Shown: positions 1-8,477 of the stretch, piece by piece | How the letters are laid out: each line of letters begins with the position of its first letter | Position numbering within the stretch: the stretch's first letter is position 1 | Source: an uncultured Clostridia bacterium | GTDB taxonomy: Bacteria; Bacillota; Clostridia; RUG12999 | Length of the DNA stretch: 19,316 nucleotides | Reading direction: 5' to 3' | Assembly (NCBI GenBank): GCA_949739095.1 | Contig: CATIYX010000440.1 | Span: 1-19,316 of the forward strand | Made by a program: the position numbers and the translations under genes | Notes under the pieces: generated by a model | Seen by the model: only the letters and a program-made list of their open reading frames with translations | Told to the model about the DNA's origin: nothing | Databases searched by the model: none

Positions 1-54
1 CAAAACGCGTTTTGACGTTACGTCAATGTCTTCTACTGTTTTTTTGTTCAGCAT
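1..54 (-). CDS. pgk: phosphoglycerate kinase, N-terminal 18 codons (runs off left edge)
   Basis: The minus strand reads ATG at 52-54 and stays open to the edge, giving MLNKKTVEDIDVTSKRVL. This matches the usual start of bacterial phosphoglycerate kinase (M-NKKT--DIDV-GKRVL, just before the conserved R-DFNVP segment, which lies outside the window). The enzyme makes ATP and 3-phosphoglycerate from 1,3-bisphosphoglycerate in glycolysis, in the cytoplasm. An AGAGGTG ribosome binding site lies 6 bases before the ATG, and a good promoter lies at 110-138. The call rests on 18 residues only, so identity is likely but not proven; the rest of the gene would settle it. Confidence 0.72.
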   Translation of the reverse strand, partial: MLNKKTVEDIDVTSKRVL

Positions 55-109
55 GTTCAGCACCTCTATTTTTATAAATTTCTAAAAGTATCCTGTTTTT
101 CCAAATACT

Positions 110-138
110 ATTGTATCTCAATTTGTCCCGTTTTTCAA
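110..138 (-). promoter_or_regulatory. sigma-A promoter for pgk
   Basis: On the minus strand there is a -35 TTGAAA (133-138), a 17-base spacer and a -10 TACAAT (110-115), each one mismatch from consensus. Transcription would begin near 103, giving a leader of about 50 bases before the pgk ATG. This separates pgk from the metH operon that ends at 216. No convincing T-run terminator for metH was found between them, so readthrough from metH into pgk is possible. Confidence 0.65.
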
Positions 139-215
139 GCGGCTATGTCGCTTTTTTTGGAATTTATACATTTTGACAGATATTTGACAAAGTTCTTTCT
201 TTTTTACTGTCAGTA

Positions 216-2594
216 TTAGCCAAAAATTTTACGTGCAATTTCCACCGACTCCCGAGCATCTTTGGCGTAGTAATCCGCACCAATCTGCGCCGCATAGTCC
301 GGCGTCAGCACGGCGCCGCCTACAAAAACAGTCACCTCAGGGCAGAATTCATGCAGTGCCCGAATGGTCTCCTCCATGCTCTTGACGGTCGTTGTCATTA
401 GTGCACTTAACCCCACTAATTTCACCTGTTCTTTTTTTGCAGTTTCCACCACAGTTTCCACCGGAACATCACGCCCCAAATCAATAATGCGGTACCCATA
501 GTTTTCCAAAATAACCTTCACAATATTCTTCCCAATGTCATGAATATCGCCTTTGACGGTCGCCAGCACAATCGTGCCTTTTTCCATTCCTTCTTTTTCT
601 GTGGCTAAGCGTGCCTTGAGCACTTCAAACGCCTGCTGCACCGTTTCCGCTGACTGAATGAGTTGCGGCAGAAAGATTTCGTTTTTCTCATACCGTTCCC
701 CCACAATATCCAGCGCCGGAATCAGATAATCATTCACAATTTCCAGTTCCGCTTTTTCTTCCAACAATTTTTCTGTTGCCGCCGCCGCTTCCTCACGCAA
801 TCCCTTAATCACAATTTCTTTTAAATCCCGCTCGCCCGCCGGTTTTGCTGTCGCCGCTGTCTCCGGCTTGGTATCGGCATAGCGTTCAATATAGCGTGCC
901 GCGCCGCTGTCAATGTTTTTCAGCACACGGCAAGCAAAAACCACCTGCATCATCCCCTCCATATTGGGGTTCATGATGGGTAAATCCAGACCATTTGCCA
1001 ATGCCATAGCAAGGAATGTTTCATTCACAATATCACGCCGCGGCAGTCCAAAAGAAATGTTGGACACACCCAGAACCGTTTTCAGTCCCAGTTTTTCTTT
1101 CACCAGCCGCACCGCCTCCAGCGTCTGCGCCGCGTCCTCCTGCTGCGCGGATACTGTTAGCGTCAGGCAATCCACCAGTACATTTTCCTTGCGGATACCG
1201 TGCTTCAGCGCCTGTGTCAAAACAGTATGTGCAATTTTAAAACGCTGCTCTGCCTTGGGTGGAATACCGTTTTCATCCAGCGTCAGCGCTACCACTGCCG
1301 CATTATATTTCTTCACAATCGGCAAAATGGTATCCATAACCTTTTTCTCTCCGTTGACGGAATTGATAATCGCTTTTCCATGATATACCCGCAACGCCCG
1401 TTCAATCGCTTCGGGATTGGAAGAATCAATTTGCAGCGGTACATCTACCACTGCCTGCAGCGCCTGCACCACCCGCACCAGCATGGATACCTCATCAATG
1501 TCCGGCAATCCCACGTTCACATCTAGAATTTCCGCGCCTGCTTCCACCTGGCTAATCGCCTGTTTGATGATATAATCCATATCATTTTCCCTTAGCGCCT
1601 GCTGGAACAATTTCTTTCCTGTCGGATTAATGCGCTCGCCAATGACGCGGATTTGACTGTAATCCACCGTTGTCGATGGTGTGCAGACAGCATAATGCTT
1701 GGTGTGGTTACGACGTTTGGGTTTCATCTCTGCCGCTACTTGTGCCACCGCACGAATGTGCTCCGGCGTGGTACCGCAGCAGCCTCCTACAATGGATACC
1801 CCTGCCTCCACAAACTTTTTGATATAGCGTGCAAATTCCTCAGGTCCTACGCCATATACCGTCTGACCGTCCACCACTTCTGGCAATCCTGCATTGGGCT
1901 GCACAAAAACAGGTAAATCCGCCCATTGTAACAGCTTTTTGGCAATAGGGAAAATTTCTGCTGGTCCCATAGAACAATTGATACCAACCGCATCCACAAT
2001 GCCGTCCAGCGACATTGCTAACGCTTCCACACTGCATCCCATAAAAGTACGTTCATTCGGTTCAAAACTCATGCTGCAAAAAACAGGCAGTGATGTATTT
2101 TCCTTTGCTGCCAGTGCCGCCGCGCGCAGCTCACCCAAATCATTCATAGTTTCAATCAGAATCAAATCCGCCCCTGCCGCTTCTCCTGCTTCCACCTGTT
2201 CACGGAAAAGTTCATAGGCTTCATCAAATGCCAGCGTTCCCATAGGCTGCAACAGTTCGCCCAACGGTCCTACGTCTAACGCCACCCATGCCCGCTCTCC
2301 TGCGGCGCGACGTGCAGTTTCCACACCGTTACTAATAATTTGCTGTACGGTATATCCGGTTGTTTCCAGCTTGAGGCGGTTAGCTCCAAAAGTATTCGCT
2401 GTCACCACATTATAACCCGCTTCTATATACGCATGGTGAATATCCTCTATCACTTCCGCCCGTTCGATATTAAATGTTTCCGGTACTTGTCCCAACGCAA
2501 GTCCCCGCTGCTGGATTTGCGTTCCCATTGCGCCGTCCAAAATTAGAATATTGCTTTTAATAAACTCTTTAAATGCTTCCACACGTTCCGCCAT
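216..2594 (-). CDS. metH: cobalamin-dependent methionine synthase, lacking the reactivation domain
   Basis: Transfers a methyl group from methyltetrahydrofolate to homocysteine through cobalamin, making methionine in the cytoplasm. At 792 residues it has, in order: the homocysteine-binding barrel (about 10-290), with zinc ligands C207 (GINCSMGP) and C272/C273 (GGCCGTTPEH); the pterin-binding barrel (about 316-560, starting VIGERINPTGKK); a helical cap; and the cobalamin-binding domain with DxHxxG at D683-H685-G688. The E. coli enzyme is about 1227 residues and ends in an AdoMet-binding activation domain; here that domain is missing and is encoded by the gene just upstream (2569-3249). ATG 2594 is chosen because it overlaps that gene by 26 bases and has GAGAAAGG about 16 bases upstream; a TTG at 2681 would add 29 poorly conserved residues. 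Last gene of the operon. Confidence 0.95.
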   Translation of the reverse strand: MAERVEAFKEFIKSNILILDGAMGTQIQQRGLALGQVPETFNIERAEVIEDIHHAYIEAGYNVVTANTFGANRLKLETTGYTVQQIISNGVETARRAAGERAWVALDVGPLGELLQPMGTLAFDEAYELFREQVEAGEAAGADLILIETMNDLGELRAAALAAKENTSLPVFCSMSFEPNERTFMGCSVEALAMSLDGIVDAVGINCSMGPAEIFPIAKKLLQWADLPVFVQPNAGLPEVVDGQTVYGVGPEEFARYIKKFVEAGVSIVGGCCGTTPEHIRAVAQVAAEMKPKRRNHTKHYAVCTPSTTVDYSQIRVIGERINPTGKKLFQQALRENDMDYIIKQAISQVEAGAEILDVNVGLPDIDEVSMLVRVVQALQAVVDVPLQIDSSNPEAIERALRVYHGKAIINSVNGEKKVMDTILPIVKKYNAAVVALTLDENGIPPKAEQRFKIAHTVLTQALKHGIRKENVLVDCLTLTVSAQQEDAAQTLEAVRLVKEKLGLKTVLGVSNISFGLPRRDIVNETFLAMALANGLDLPIMNPNMEGMMQVVFACRVLKNIDSGAARYIERYADTKPETAATAKPAGERDLKEIVIKGLREEAAAATEKLLEEKAELEIVNDYLIPALDIVGERYEKNEIFLPQLIQSAETVQQAFEVLKARLATEKEGMEKGTIVLATVKGDIHDIGKNIVKVILENYGYRIIDLGRDVPVETVVETAKKEQVKLVGLSALMTTTVKSMEETIRALHEFCPEVTVFVGGAVLTPDYAAQIGADYYAKDARESVEIARKIFG

Positions 2595-3249
2595 TTTTTC
2601 TATAAACACACCTTTCTCTGTTCGCACATGCCTCACAGCCGCGCTTGCCGTCCGCATACGCGCCGGGAGGAAGGATTCCAATCACCGCCGTGACCGATTT
2701 GCGCGGAATTAAAATAGAAGAATTGCTGGCGCACAGACCGATTTTTTTCTCCGCTTCCAGCAGCCGTAAAAATGTTTTTTGAATGTCTATACCAAAATCT
2801 CCATAGCCTGGGCTATATCGCCAAGTGATGGCGTTTCCTTCCCGCGCCGCAGCTACGCGAATTTCTTCCTCCACAGCGTCACAAACTGCTTCCACTGCCG
2901 TAGTCGCACAACTATCCAGAATCAAACTGCGGGAAAGCTGCGTATATTCGCTCCTGCGAATTTCTTTTTCAATGTCGCTGCCTATCGTGACTGCCATCAA
3001 CACACATTCCCGGCTCATTTTTAAATGGCGCACAATATCCTCGCCGCGCAGCCGCACCTGACTGTCTCCCAGCCGCAGTTTGTCTCCTTCTCGCTGTAAT
3101 GGAAAACGTCGGTAGACCCACCGTGGCTGTATACAGTCCAGCGTTCGCTGTATGCACTCGTCTACCAGCCCCGCCATCTCCGGTTCGATTTTCTGTCCAC
3201 TGTGCCCCAAATACCGTAACACTTCCTGTTTATCTATTTGAATGTTCAT
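2569..3249 (-). CDS. stand-alone methionine synthase reactivation (AdoMet-binding) domain protein
   Basis: A 226-residue protein matching the C-terminal activation domain of MetH. The AdoMet-binding signature is at R144-Y-S-P-G-Y149 (RYSPGYGDF), like the RxxxGY motif of the E. coli domain. The domain remethylates oxidised cob(II)alamin using AdoMet and an electron donor, restoring MetH. It ends in a cysteine cluster, C205-x2-C208-x5-C214 and C223, which could bind metal or an Fe-S centre; that part is absent from the E. coli domain, so its role is inference. It overlaps metF upstream by ATGA and metH downstream by 26 bases, which points to coupled translation and matched amounts. Ribosome binding site is weak (GGTGA), consistent with coupling. 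Confidence 0.88.
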   Translation of the reverse strand: MNIQIDKQEVLRYLGHSGQKIEPEMAGLVDECIQRTLDCIQPRWVYRRFPLQREGDKLRLGDSQVRLRGEDIVRHLKMSRECVLMAVTIGSDIEKEIRRSEYTQLSRSLILDSCATTAVEAVCDAVEEEIRVAAAREGNAITWRYSPGYGDFGIDIQKTFLRLLEAEKKIGLCASNSSILIPRKSVTAVIGILPPGAYADGKRGCEACANRERCVYRKNGGTCGSI

Positions 3250-4124
3250 GCTTCATTCACCGATGCCAGAATGTTTTGCAGATACATGCTAATTTTACGC
3301 GCCACCAGCGGATTGTTCATGGTATAAATATGAATGCCGCGCACGCCATTGGCAATCAAATCCACAATTTGCTCCAGCGCATATATAATACCAGCTTCCC
3401 GAATTGCCGCCGGATTGTCACCGTATTTTTCCATCATTTGATGGTATTTCTCCGGTATTTGTGCGCCGCACATGGTTGCCATACGTTCCATCTGTTTTTT
3501 ATTTGTAATTGGCATAATCCCCGCCGTGACAGGTATACTAATGCCTTTTGTCTCAATTTTATCACAAAAATCATAAAAGTGGTCGTTATTGAAAAATAAT
3601 TGCGTAATCAAATGTCCTACACCTTGGTCTACCTTTTGCTTCAAATGCTCAATGTCTTTCTCCAGACTCTCGCATTCCGTATGTTTTTCTGGATAACAAG
3701 CCGCTGCAATGTCAAAATCCGTTGTCTCTTTGATGTATCGAATCAAGTCCGCTGCATAGGTGAAATCACTGTCCAGTGTGCCACCTTCCGGAATGTCGCC
3801 CCGCAGTGCTAAAATATTTTGAATACCGCCTGCTTCCAGTTCCGCCAGAACCGTATCAATATCCGTTTTACGCGAACCGACACAGGTAAGATGTGCCATT
3901 GGTTCAATTTTCAATTTGTTTTTAATCATGCTGGAAAGCTCACTCGTTCGGTTCTCCCGCACGCTGCCGCCCGCACCGTAGGTCACGCTGATAAAATCCG
4001 GAGATAAATCTCCTAATGCTTCCAGCGTGTCATACACCGTTTCTATCGGATACTGCGGTTTTGGCGGAAATATTTCAAACGAGAAAACGACTTTCTTTTT
4101 TTCATGTAACCTACTGATTTTCAT
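3246..4124 (-). CDS. metF: 5,10-methylenetetrahydrofolate reductase
   Basis: A 292-residue MetF-type flavoenzyme, normal length for the bacterial family. It reduces methylenetetrahydrofolate to methyltetrahydrofolate, the methyl donor used by the MetH encoded two genes downstream. The N-terminus (VVFSFEIFPPK) and the DFISVTYGAGGS and HLTCVGS segments are typical of the TIM-barrel fold. AGGAGG lies about 9 bases upstream of the ATG. It overlaps hemZ by 14 bases and its TGA overlaps the next ATG, so it sits in the middle of a tightly coupled cluster. In anaerobes this enzyme may pair with other electron carriers; nothing in the window shows a partner subunit. Confidence 0.95.
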   Translation of the reverse strand: MKISRLHEKKKVVFSFEIFPPKPQYPIETVYDTLEALGDLSPDFISVTYGAGGSVRENRTSELSSMIKNKLKIEPMAHLTCVGSRKTDIDTVLAELEAGGIQNILALRGDIPEGGTLDSDFTYAADLIRYIKETTDFDIAAACYPEKHTECESLEKDIEHLKQKVDQGVGHLITQLFFNNDHFYDFCDKIETKGISIPVTAGIMPITNKKQMERMATMCGAQIPEKYHQMMEKYGDNPAAIREAGIIYALEQIVDLIANGVRGIHIYTMNNPLVARKISMYLQNILASVNEA

Positions 4125-5592
4125 AGTTCTTCCCCTCCTGTATAGATAGCACGCGCTGCACCATATCGCGCTTACGCTGCACCATATTTTCTATTTCGCT
4201 GATATATTCCGGCGCGTATTTCATATTAAACGCCCGCACTACCTGCCCGCTTTCCGGCAGGTACATATGGCTCACGCCGCCTGCTCCCAGCGCGAACACC
4301 GGCGTTAAATCCTCCATCATCAAAATGTTATACAAACATTCTTTTCCTTCTCTTGCAAATCCGGTATTTTCTAGATTTTGCAGAGTGTCCTTTTGGCGGT
4401 ACATATAGTAGGGCAACATTCCTTGCTGCGCCAAATAATCCTTTGCAAACCGTAACATTTCATCCGCCTGTTCACTCACAGGATATAAATCCGCCTGCTG
4501 TTTGAGCTGCGCCCCTGTTTTCAAACACATCGTATGTACCGTTACCGCATCCGGCTCCAGCGCTGCAAGTTCCCGCAGCGAACCGCAAAAGCCCTCTAGA
4601 CTTTCGCCCGGTAGTCCCGCAATCACATCGGTGTTGATATGTGAAAAGCCCATTTCTCTTGCCAGCTGAAATGCTTGAATAAATTCCGCTTTGGTGTGCC
4701 GCCGACCGATTCCCCGCAATACATTATCCTGCATAGTCTGGGGATTGATGCTGATACGCCTTGCTCCGCCGCTACGGATTACCTCCAGCTTTTCTCTCGT
4801 GATGGTATCTGGCCGCCCCGCTTCCACCGTATATTCCATAACGCTGTCCACATCAAAATGCTGCCCGATTGTTTGCAGCACTTCCTCCAGCTGCTCCGCC
4901 TCCAGCGCTGTCGGCGTACCGCCGCCCATATAGATAGTATCCAGCGAAAATCCTGCTTCTTCTATCAGTGCAGCTGTTCCCGTAATTTCCTGTTTCAATG
5001 CTTCCAGATAGGGTTTCACATACCGCTGTTGTTTGGATAGCGGCTGGGACACAAAGGAACAATACAGACATTTAGTAGGACAAAATGGAATGCCAATATA
5101 CAGGCTTACCCCTTTCAGCGGACGTTTTTTCAAAATATCCGCTTCCCGCCGCGCCGTTTCATAGGACAACATCGCCTTTTCCTGTCCAACACGGTAGTTC
5201 TCATATAAATGTGCTAATGTCTGGTCCCTGTCCATGCCCAACCGGATACATCCCATTGCCATTTTTGCCGGACGGATACCTGTCATCGCGCCCCATGGCA
5301 GTGTCTTTTGGTAAACCTTGCAGGCAAGGTCATAATAGCTGATTTTAACTGCATTGGTGAGTTGTTTCCGATTGGGTTCCTTCACCTGTTTTTCAAACCG
5401 CCCCACATATTGTTTTCCATCTAATGAAATTACTGTTTCAACAAAGAAACCAGTTTCTGTCTGTACCAACCGGCTTTCGGTATAGTCGCCCGCAGCATGC
5501 ATGTCCATCACCAGCGCCTTTTCGCCTGTCATGGCATGTACCATTTCCATCAGCGGCACCCGGCAGTCATGCCCTTCGATATAAATATTCAA
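4111..5592 (-). CDS. hemZ: HemZ-type radical SAM protein (oxygen-independent coproporphyrinogen III oxidase-like)
   Basis: A 493-residue radical SAM enzyme. The [4Fe-4S] motif CxxxCxxC is at C171, C175 and C178 (IPFCPTKCLYCSF), followed by MGGGTPT and the ITREKLEVIRSGG/ISINPQTMQ region typical of the HemN/HemZ group. The N-terminal ~160 residues before the motif match the HemZ layout in Firmicutes. The expected reaction is oxidative decarboxylation of coproporphyrinogen III without oxygen, but HemZ proteins are less well tested than HemN, and some relatives act in haem handling, so the exact substrate is uncertain. The start is TTG at 5592, preceded by an in-frame stop four codons earlier (TGA) and GAGG seven bases away. 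Lies 19 bases after the MBL gene and overlaps metF. Confidence 0.85.
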   Translation of the reverse strand: MNIYIEGHDCRVPLMEMVHAMTGEKALVMDMHAAGDYTESRLVQTETGFFVETVISLDGKQYVGRFEKQVKEPNRKQLTNAVKISYYDLACKVYQKTLPWGAMTGIRPAKMAMGCIRLGMDRDQTLAHLYENYRVGQEKAMLSYETARREADILKKRPLKGVSLYIGIPFCPTKCLYCSFVSQPLSKQQRYVKPYLEALKQEITGTAALIEEAGFSLDTIYMGGGTPTALEAEQLEEVLQTIGQHFDVDSVMEYTVEAGRPDTITREKLEVIRSGGARRISINPQTMQDNVLRGIGRRHTKAEFIQAFQLAREMGFSHINTDVIAGLPGESLEGFCGSLRELAALEPDAVTVHTMCLKTGAQLKQQADLYPVSEQADEMLRFAKDYLAQQGMLPYYMYRQKDTLQNLENTGFAREGKECLYNILMMEDLTPVFALGAGGVSHMYLPESGQVVRAFNMKYAPEYISEIENMVQRKRDMVQRVLSIQEGKNYENQ

Positions 5593-5611
5593 TGTTATGC
5601 CTCATTTCCTC

Positions 5612-6232
5612 TCACCCAATATAGGGATTTCCCGCGCGTTCCTGTCCTATCGTTGTTGAAGGTCCATGTCCAGGATACACGTGAACATTATCGTCCAGCG
5701 GCATTAGTTTCGTTTTGATGGACTGCACCAACGCGTCCATGCTGCCGCCTGGAAAATCGCTCCGTCCTACACTTCGTGCAAACAGCGTGTCGCCGGAAAA
5801 AAGTTCATCTCCACACAGAAAACAAACGCCGCCTTTGGTGTGCCCCGGCGTAGTCAGAACGCGGATGGTTTGTCCGCCCAGAGTCAACTCATCTCCATCA
5901 TTCAACAAAACATCTGCTTCCGCAGCTTCTACAGGCTTTCCGCCAAACGCCGATAAATTCCAGCGTCCGTCTGTAAGCCCTGCCGCATCCTCTTCACTGA
6001 CGGCAATTTTCGCGCCTGTCACCCGTTTTAATTCCGCTACCGCGCCAATGTGGTCATAATGTGTATGCGTTAGCAAAATATATTGTAGCTCTAACCCCAA
6101 TGTCTCTATTTTATCTAAAATCAAACTGCCGTCAGCGCCCGGGTCAATGACAGCACCCTCGTTTGTTTTCTCATCTGCAATAATATAACAATTGGTTTCC
6201 ATTGGTCCAACTGCCATTCGATAAACCTGCAT
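5612..6232 (-). CDS. MBL-fold metallo-hydrolase (glyoxalase II-like)
   Basis: A 206-residue metallo-beta-lactamase-fold protein. The metal-binding motif HxHxDH is H56-T-H58-Y-D60-H61 (THTHYDHIG), followed by TTPGHTKGG, FSGDTLF and VYPGHGPST, giving the remaining histidine and aspartate ligands. These proteins bind two Zn or Fe ions and commonly hydrolyse thioesters such as S-lactoyl thiols, but the true substrate cannot be read from sequence. AAGGAGG lies 7 bases before the ATG and overlaps the end of relA, 12 bases away. An MBL gene in this place, between relA and hemZ, is a common arrangement in Clostridia. Confidence 0.9.
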   Translation of the reverse strand: MQVYRMAVGPMETNCYIIADEKTNEGAVIDPGADGSLILDKIETLGLELQYILLTHTHYDHIGAVAELKRVTGAKIAVSEEDAAGLTDGRWNLSAFGGKPVEAAEADVLLNDGDELTLGGQTIRVLTTPGHTKGGVCFLCGDELFSGDTLFARSVGRSDFPGGSMDALVQSIKTKLMPLDDNVHVYPGHGPSTTIGQERAGNPYIG

Positions 6233-6244
6233 ATCCGCCCCTCC

Positions 6245-8428
6245 TTATTGTTTGTTACGTACTACCTTCATCACACCTTTGACACCCATCAGCTTACTGA
6301 TTAATGTATCCAACTGCCCCGACGTCTGCACTTCCACCATCAAGGTGATGTGCGACATATGATTTTTGTCCATACGGGCGTTCAAACTGTGCGTATAGAG
6401 TTTCAGCAGCGAAATTGCCGCGGTAATATCTGCTAAAAGCGTTGCGCGGTCGTCCGCCATCACATATAGTTCCGCCATATAAGACCCCGTACTCTGGCTT
6501 TCCCATTCCACCTGAATCAAGCGGTCGCTCTCCCCATCGCCAATGACATTCTGCTGCACATTAATGCAGTCTTTCCGATGCACGGATACACCGCGTCCGC
6601 GTGTGATATATCCCACAATTTCATCACCCGGCACAGGATTACAGCACCGCGATAACCGCACCAGACAATTATCAATGCCCTTGACAATAATACCGTTGCT
6701 GCTGGTTGCATATCTAGGCGTGTGTACTTCTCCCGCCACCGGCGTTTCCACTGTTTCTTCTTTCACACGCTTACGGAATTCATCGCGCAGCTTGTTAATA
6801 ATTTTGGCAGCAGTGATACCGCCATAGCCTACTGCACTATATAAATCATCCAAATTTCCAAAATTATGTTTTTTTAGCACCTGTCCAATAGTAGTATCGT
6901 CAAACAGCTGTGTATGGGTATAGCCCGATTTTTTCACTTCTTTTTCCATCAGGTCTTTTCCATGTTGGATGTTTTCCTCCCGCCGCTCTTTTTTAAACCA
7001 CTGATTAATTTTGCTGCGGGCACTGGATGTTTTCACAATTTTCAACCAGTCGCGGCTGGGTCCATGCACCGATTTGCTCGTCAAGATATCCACAATGTCG
7101 CCATTTTGCAGCACATAATCTAACGGTACCAGCTTCCCATTCACCTTTGCGCCCATCATTTTTGCACCAATCGCACTATGGATGCTATAGGCAAAGTCAA
7201 TGGGACAAGCACCCGCCGCCAAAGCAATGACATCTCCTTTGGGTGTGAACACAAACACCTGGTCCGCAAACATGTCTGTTTTCAGCGCTTTCATAAATTC
7301 TTCATCATCTGTAAGCGTATCCTGCAACTCCATAATCTGCCGAATCCATGCTAATTTGGATTCTATGCTGGATTTGCTGATACCTTGTTTATATTTCCAA
7401 TGCGCTGCGATACCAAACTCCGCCACATGGTGCATTTCATGCGTTCTGATTTGGATTTCAAACGGCGTACCGTTTTTTCCGACAACCGTTGTGTGCAGCG
7501 ATTGATACATATTGGGTTTGGGCATGGCAATATAATCTTTGATACGTCCCGGAATAGGTTTATACATATCGTGTATCGCACCTAAAACAGCATAACATTC
7601 CGCCACGGAATCCACAATCACCCGCAGTGCAAAAATATCATAGATTTCGTCAAAACTTCGTCCCTGCGCGTAGGTTTTTCGGAAAATACTGTAGTGATGT
7701 TTCACGCGCCCTTTGACATCACCTTTGATGTGGATTTCTTCCAGTTTCGCATCCATTTCCTGTTTTAATGTATTGATATAATCATGATTTTGGCTTTCTT
7801 TCTCCTTCACCACGCGGTCAATTTCCGCATAGGCATAGGGATCCAGATATTTCAGTGACAAATCCTCCAGCTCCACTTTGATACGGAACATCCCTAGTCG
7901 CTGAGCAATAGGCGCAAAGATTTCAATGGTCTCCAACGATTTTTTACGCTGTTTATAATCCGGCTGCGCATCCATTGTCCGCATGTTGTGCAACCGGTCG
8001 GAAAGTTTAATCAACATGACGCGCACGTCTTTTGCTGTTGCAATGAACATTTTTCGCAGATTTTCAATTTGTTCCTCTTCCTGATTGGTGAACTTAATTT
8101 TTCCGAGCTTTGTCACACCCTCCACCATATCCGCAATATTCTCGCCAAACAGATGTTTCACTTCATCATGCGTTGCGCCCGTATCTTCAATCACATCATG
8201 CAAAATGCCCGCAGCAATGGTCTCGCTGTCCAATGCCATGTCTGCAATAATACACGCTACCTCCAACGGATGACAAATATATGCTTCGCCTGAACGGCGC
8301 ACTTGCCCCTCGTGCGCTGCACTAGCAAACTCATAGGCACGTACTACAACATCGCGGTCACTGGCACGCGACAGTTTGCTCATCAGGTCGTCAAATATTT
8401 CTGTTGGATTGGTGCGCGTTTGAATCAT
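6245..8428 (-). CDS. relA: bifunctional (p)ppGpp synthetase/hydrolase (RelA/SpoT family)
   Basis: Makes and degrades the stringent-response alarmone (p)ppGpp. The 727-residue chain has the full Rel layout: HD hydrolase domain (H53, H77-D78 with E81-D82 in LHDVIEDTG), synthetase domain (IFALRVIV, then FEIQIRTHEMHHVAEFGIAAHWKYK region), TGS domain (VFVFTPKGDVIALAAGACPIDFAYSIH region), helical and CC-containing zinc-finger region (SRCCNPVPGD), and a C-terminal ACT domain. Both catalytic halves look intact, so it should be bifunctional as in most Firmicutes. ATG 8428 is preferred: GAGGG is about 8-9 bases upstream; the ORF opens further to a TTG at 8485 but that stretch (MFKGKPAPAGAPEG) is not family-like. 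Starts 49 bases after recJ. Confidence 0.96.
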   Translation of the reverse strand: MIQTRTNPTEIFDDLMSKLSRASDRDVVVRAYEFASAAHEGQVRRSGEAYICHPLEVACIIADMALDSETIAAGILHDVIEDTGATHDEVKHLFGENIADMVEGVTKLGKIKFTNQEEEQIENLRKMFIATAKDVRVMLIKLSDRLHNMRTMDAQPDYKQRKKSLETIEIFAPIAQRLGMFRIKVELEDLSLKYLDPYAYAEIDRVVKEKESQNHDYINTLKQEMDAKLEEIHIKGDVKGRVKHHYSIFRKTYAQGRSFDEIYDIFALRVIVDSVAECYAVLGAIHDMYKPIPGRIKDYIAMPKPNMYQSLHTTVVGKNGTPFEIQIRTHEMHHVAEFGIAAHWKYKQGISKSSIESKLAWIRQIMELQDTLTDDEEFMKALKTDMFADQVFVFTPKGDVIALAAGACPIDFAYSIHSAIGAKMMGAKVNGKLVPLDYVLQNGDIVDILTSKSVHGPSRDWLKIVKTSSARSKINQWFKKERREENIQHGKDLMEKEVKKSGYTHTQLFDDTTIGQVLKKHNFGNLDDLYSAVGYGGITAAKIINKLRDEFRKRVKEETVETPVAGEVHTPRYATSSNGIIVKGIDNCLVRLSRCCNPVPGDEIVGYITRGRGVSVHRKDCINVQQNVIGDGESDRLIQVEWESQSTGSYMAELYVMADDRATLLADITAAISLLKLYTHSLNARMDKNHMSHITLMVEVQTSGQLDTLISKLMGVKGVMKVVRNKQ

Positions 8429-8477
8429 ATTCCATTCCCTCTTTCCTTCCGGCGCACCCGCCGGAGCCGGTTTTCCC

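Noticed and set aside
132..157. AAGCG/CGCTT hairpin with a T-run as a metH terminator
   Set aside because: The T-run is on the plus strand, wrong for minus-strand metH, and there is no plus-strand gene upstream. The stem is only 5 bp.
173..189. Two TTGACA boxes in tandem on the plus strand
   Set aside because: No matching -10 at suitable spacing, and the only plus-strand transcript would be antisense to metH; probably chance in AT-rich DNA.
2595..2681. Upstream TTG start of metH
   Set aside because: The extra 29 residues have no similarity to the homocysteine-binding domain and would overlap the upstream gene by more than 100 bases; ATG 2594 is better.
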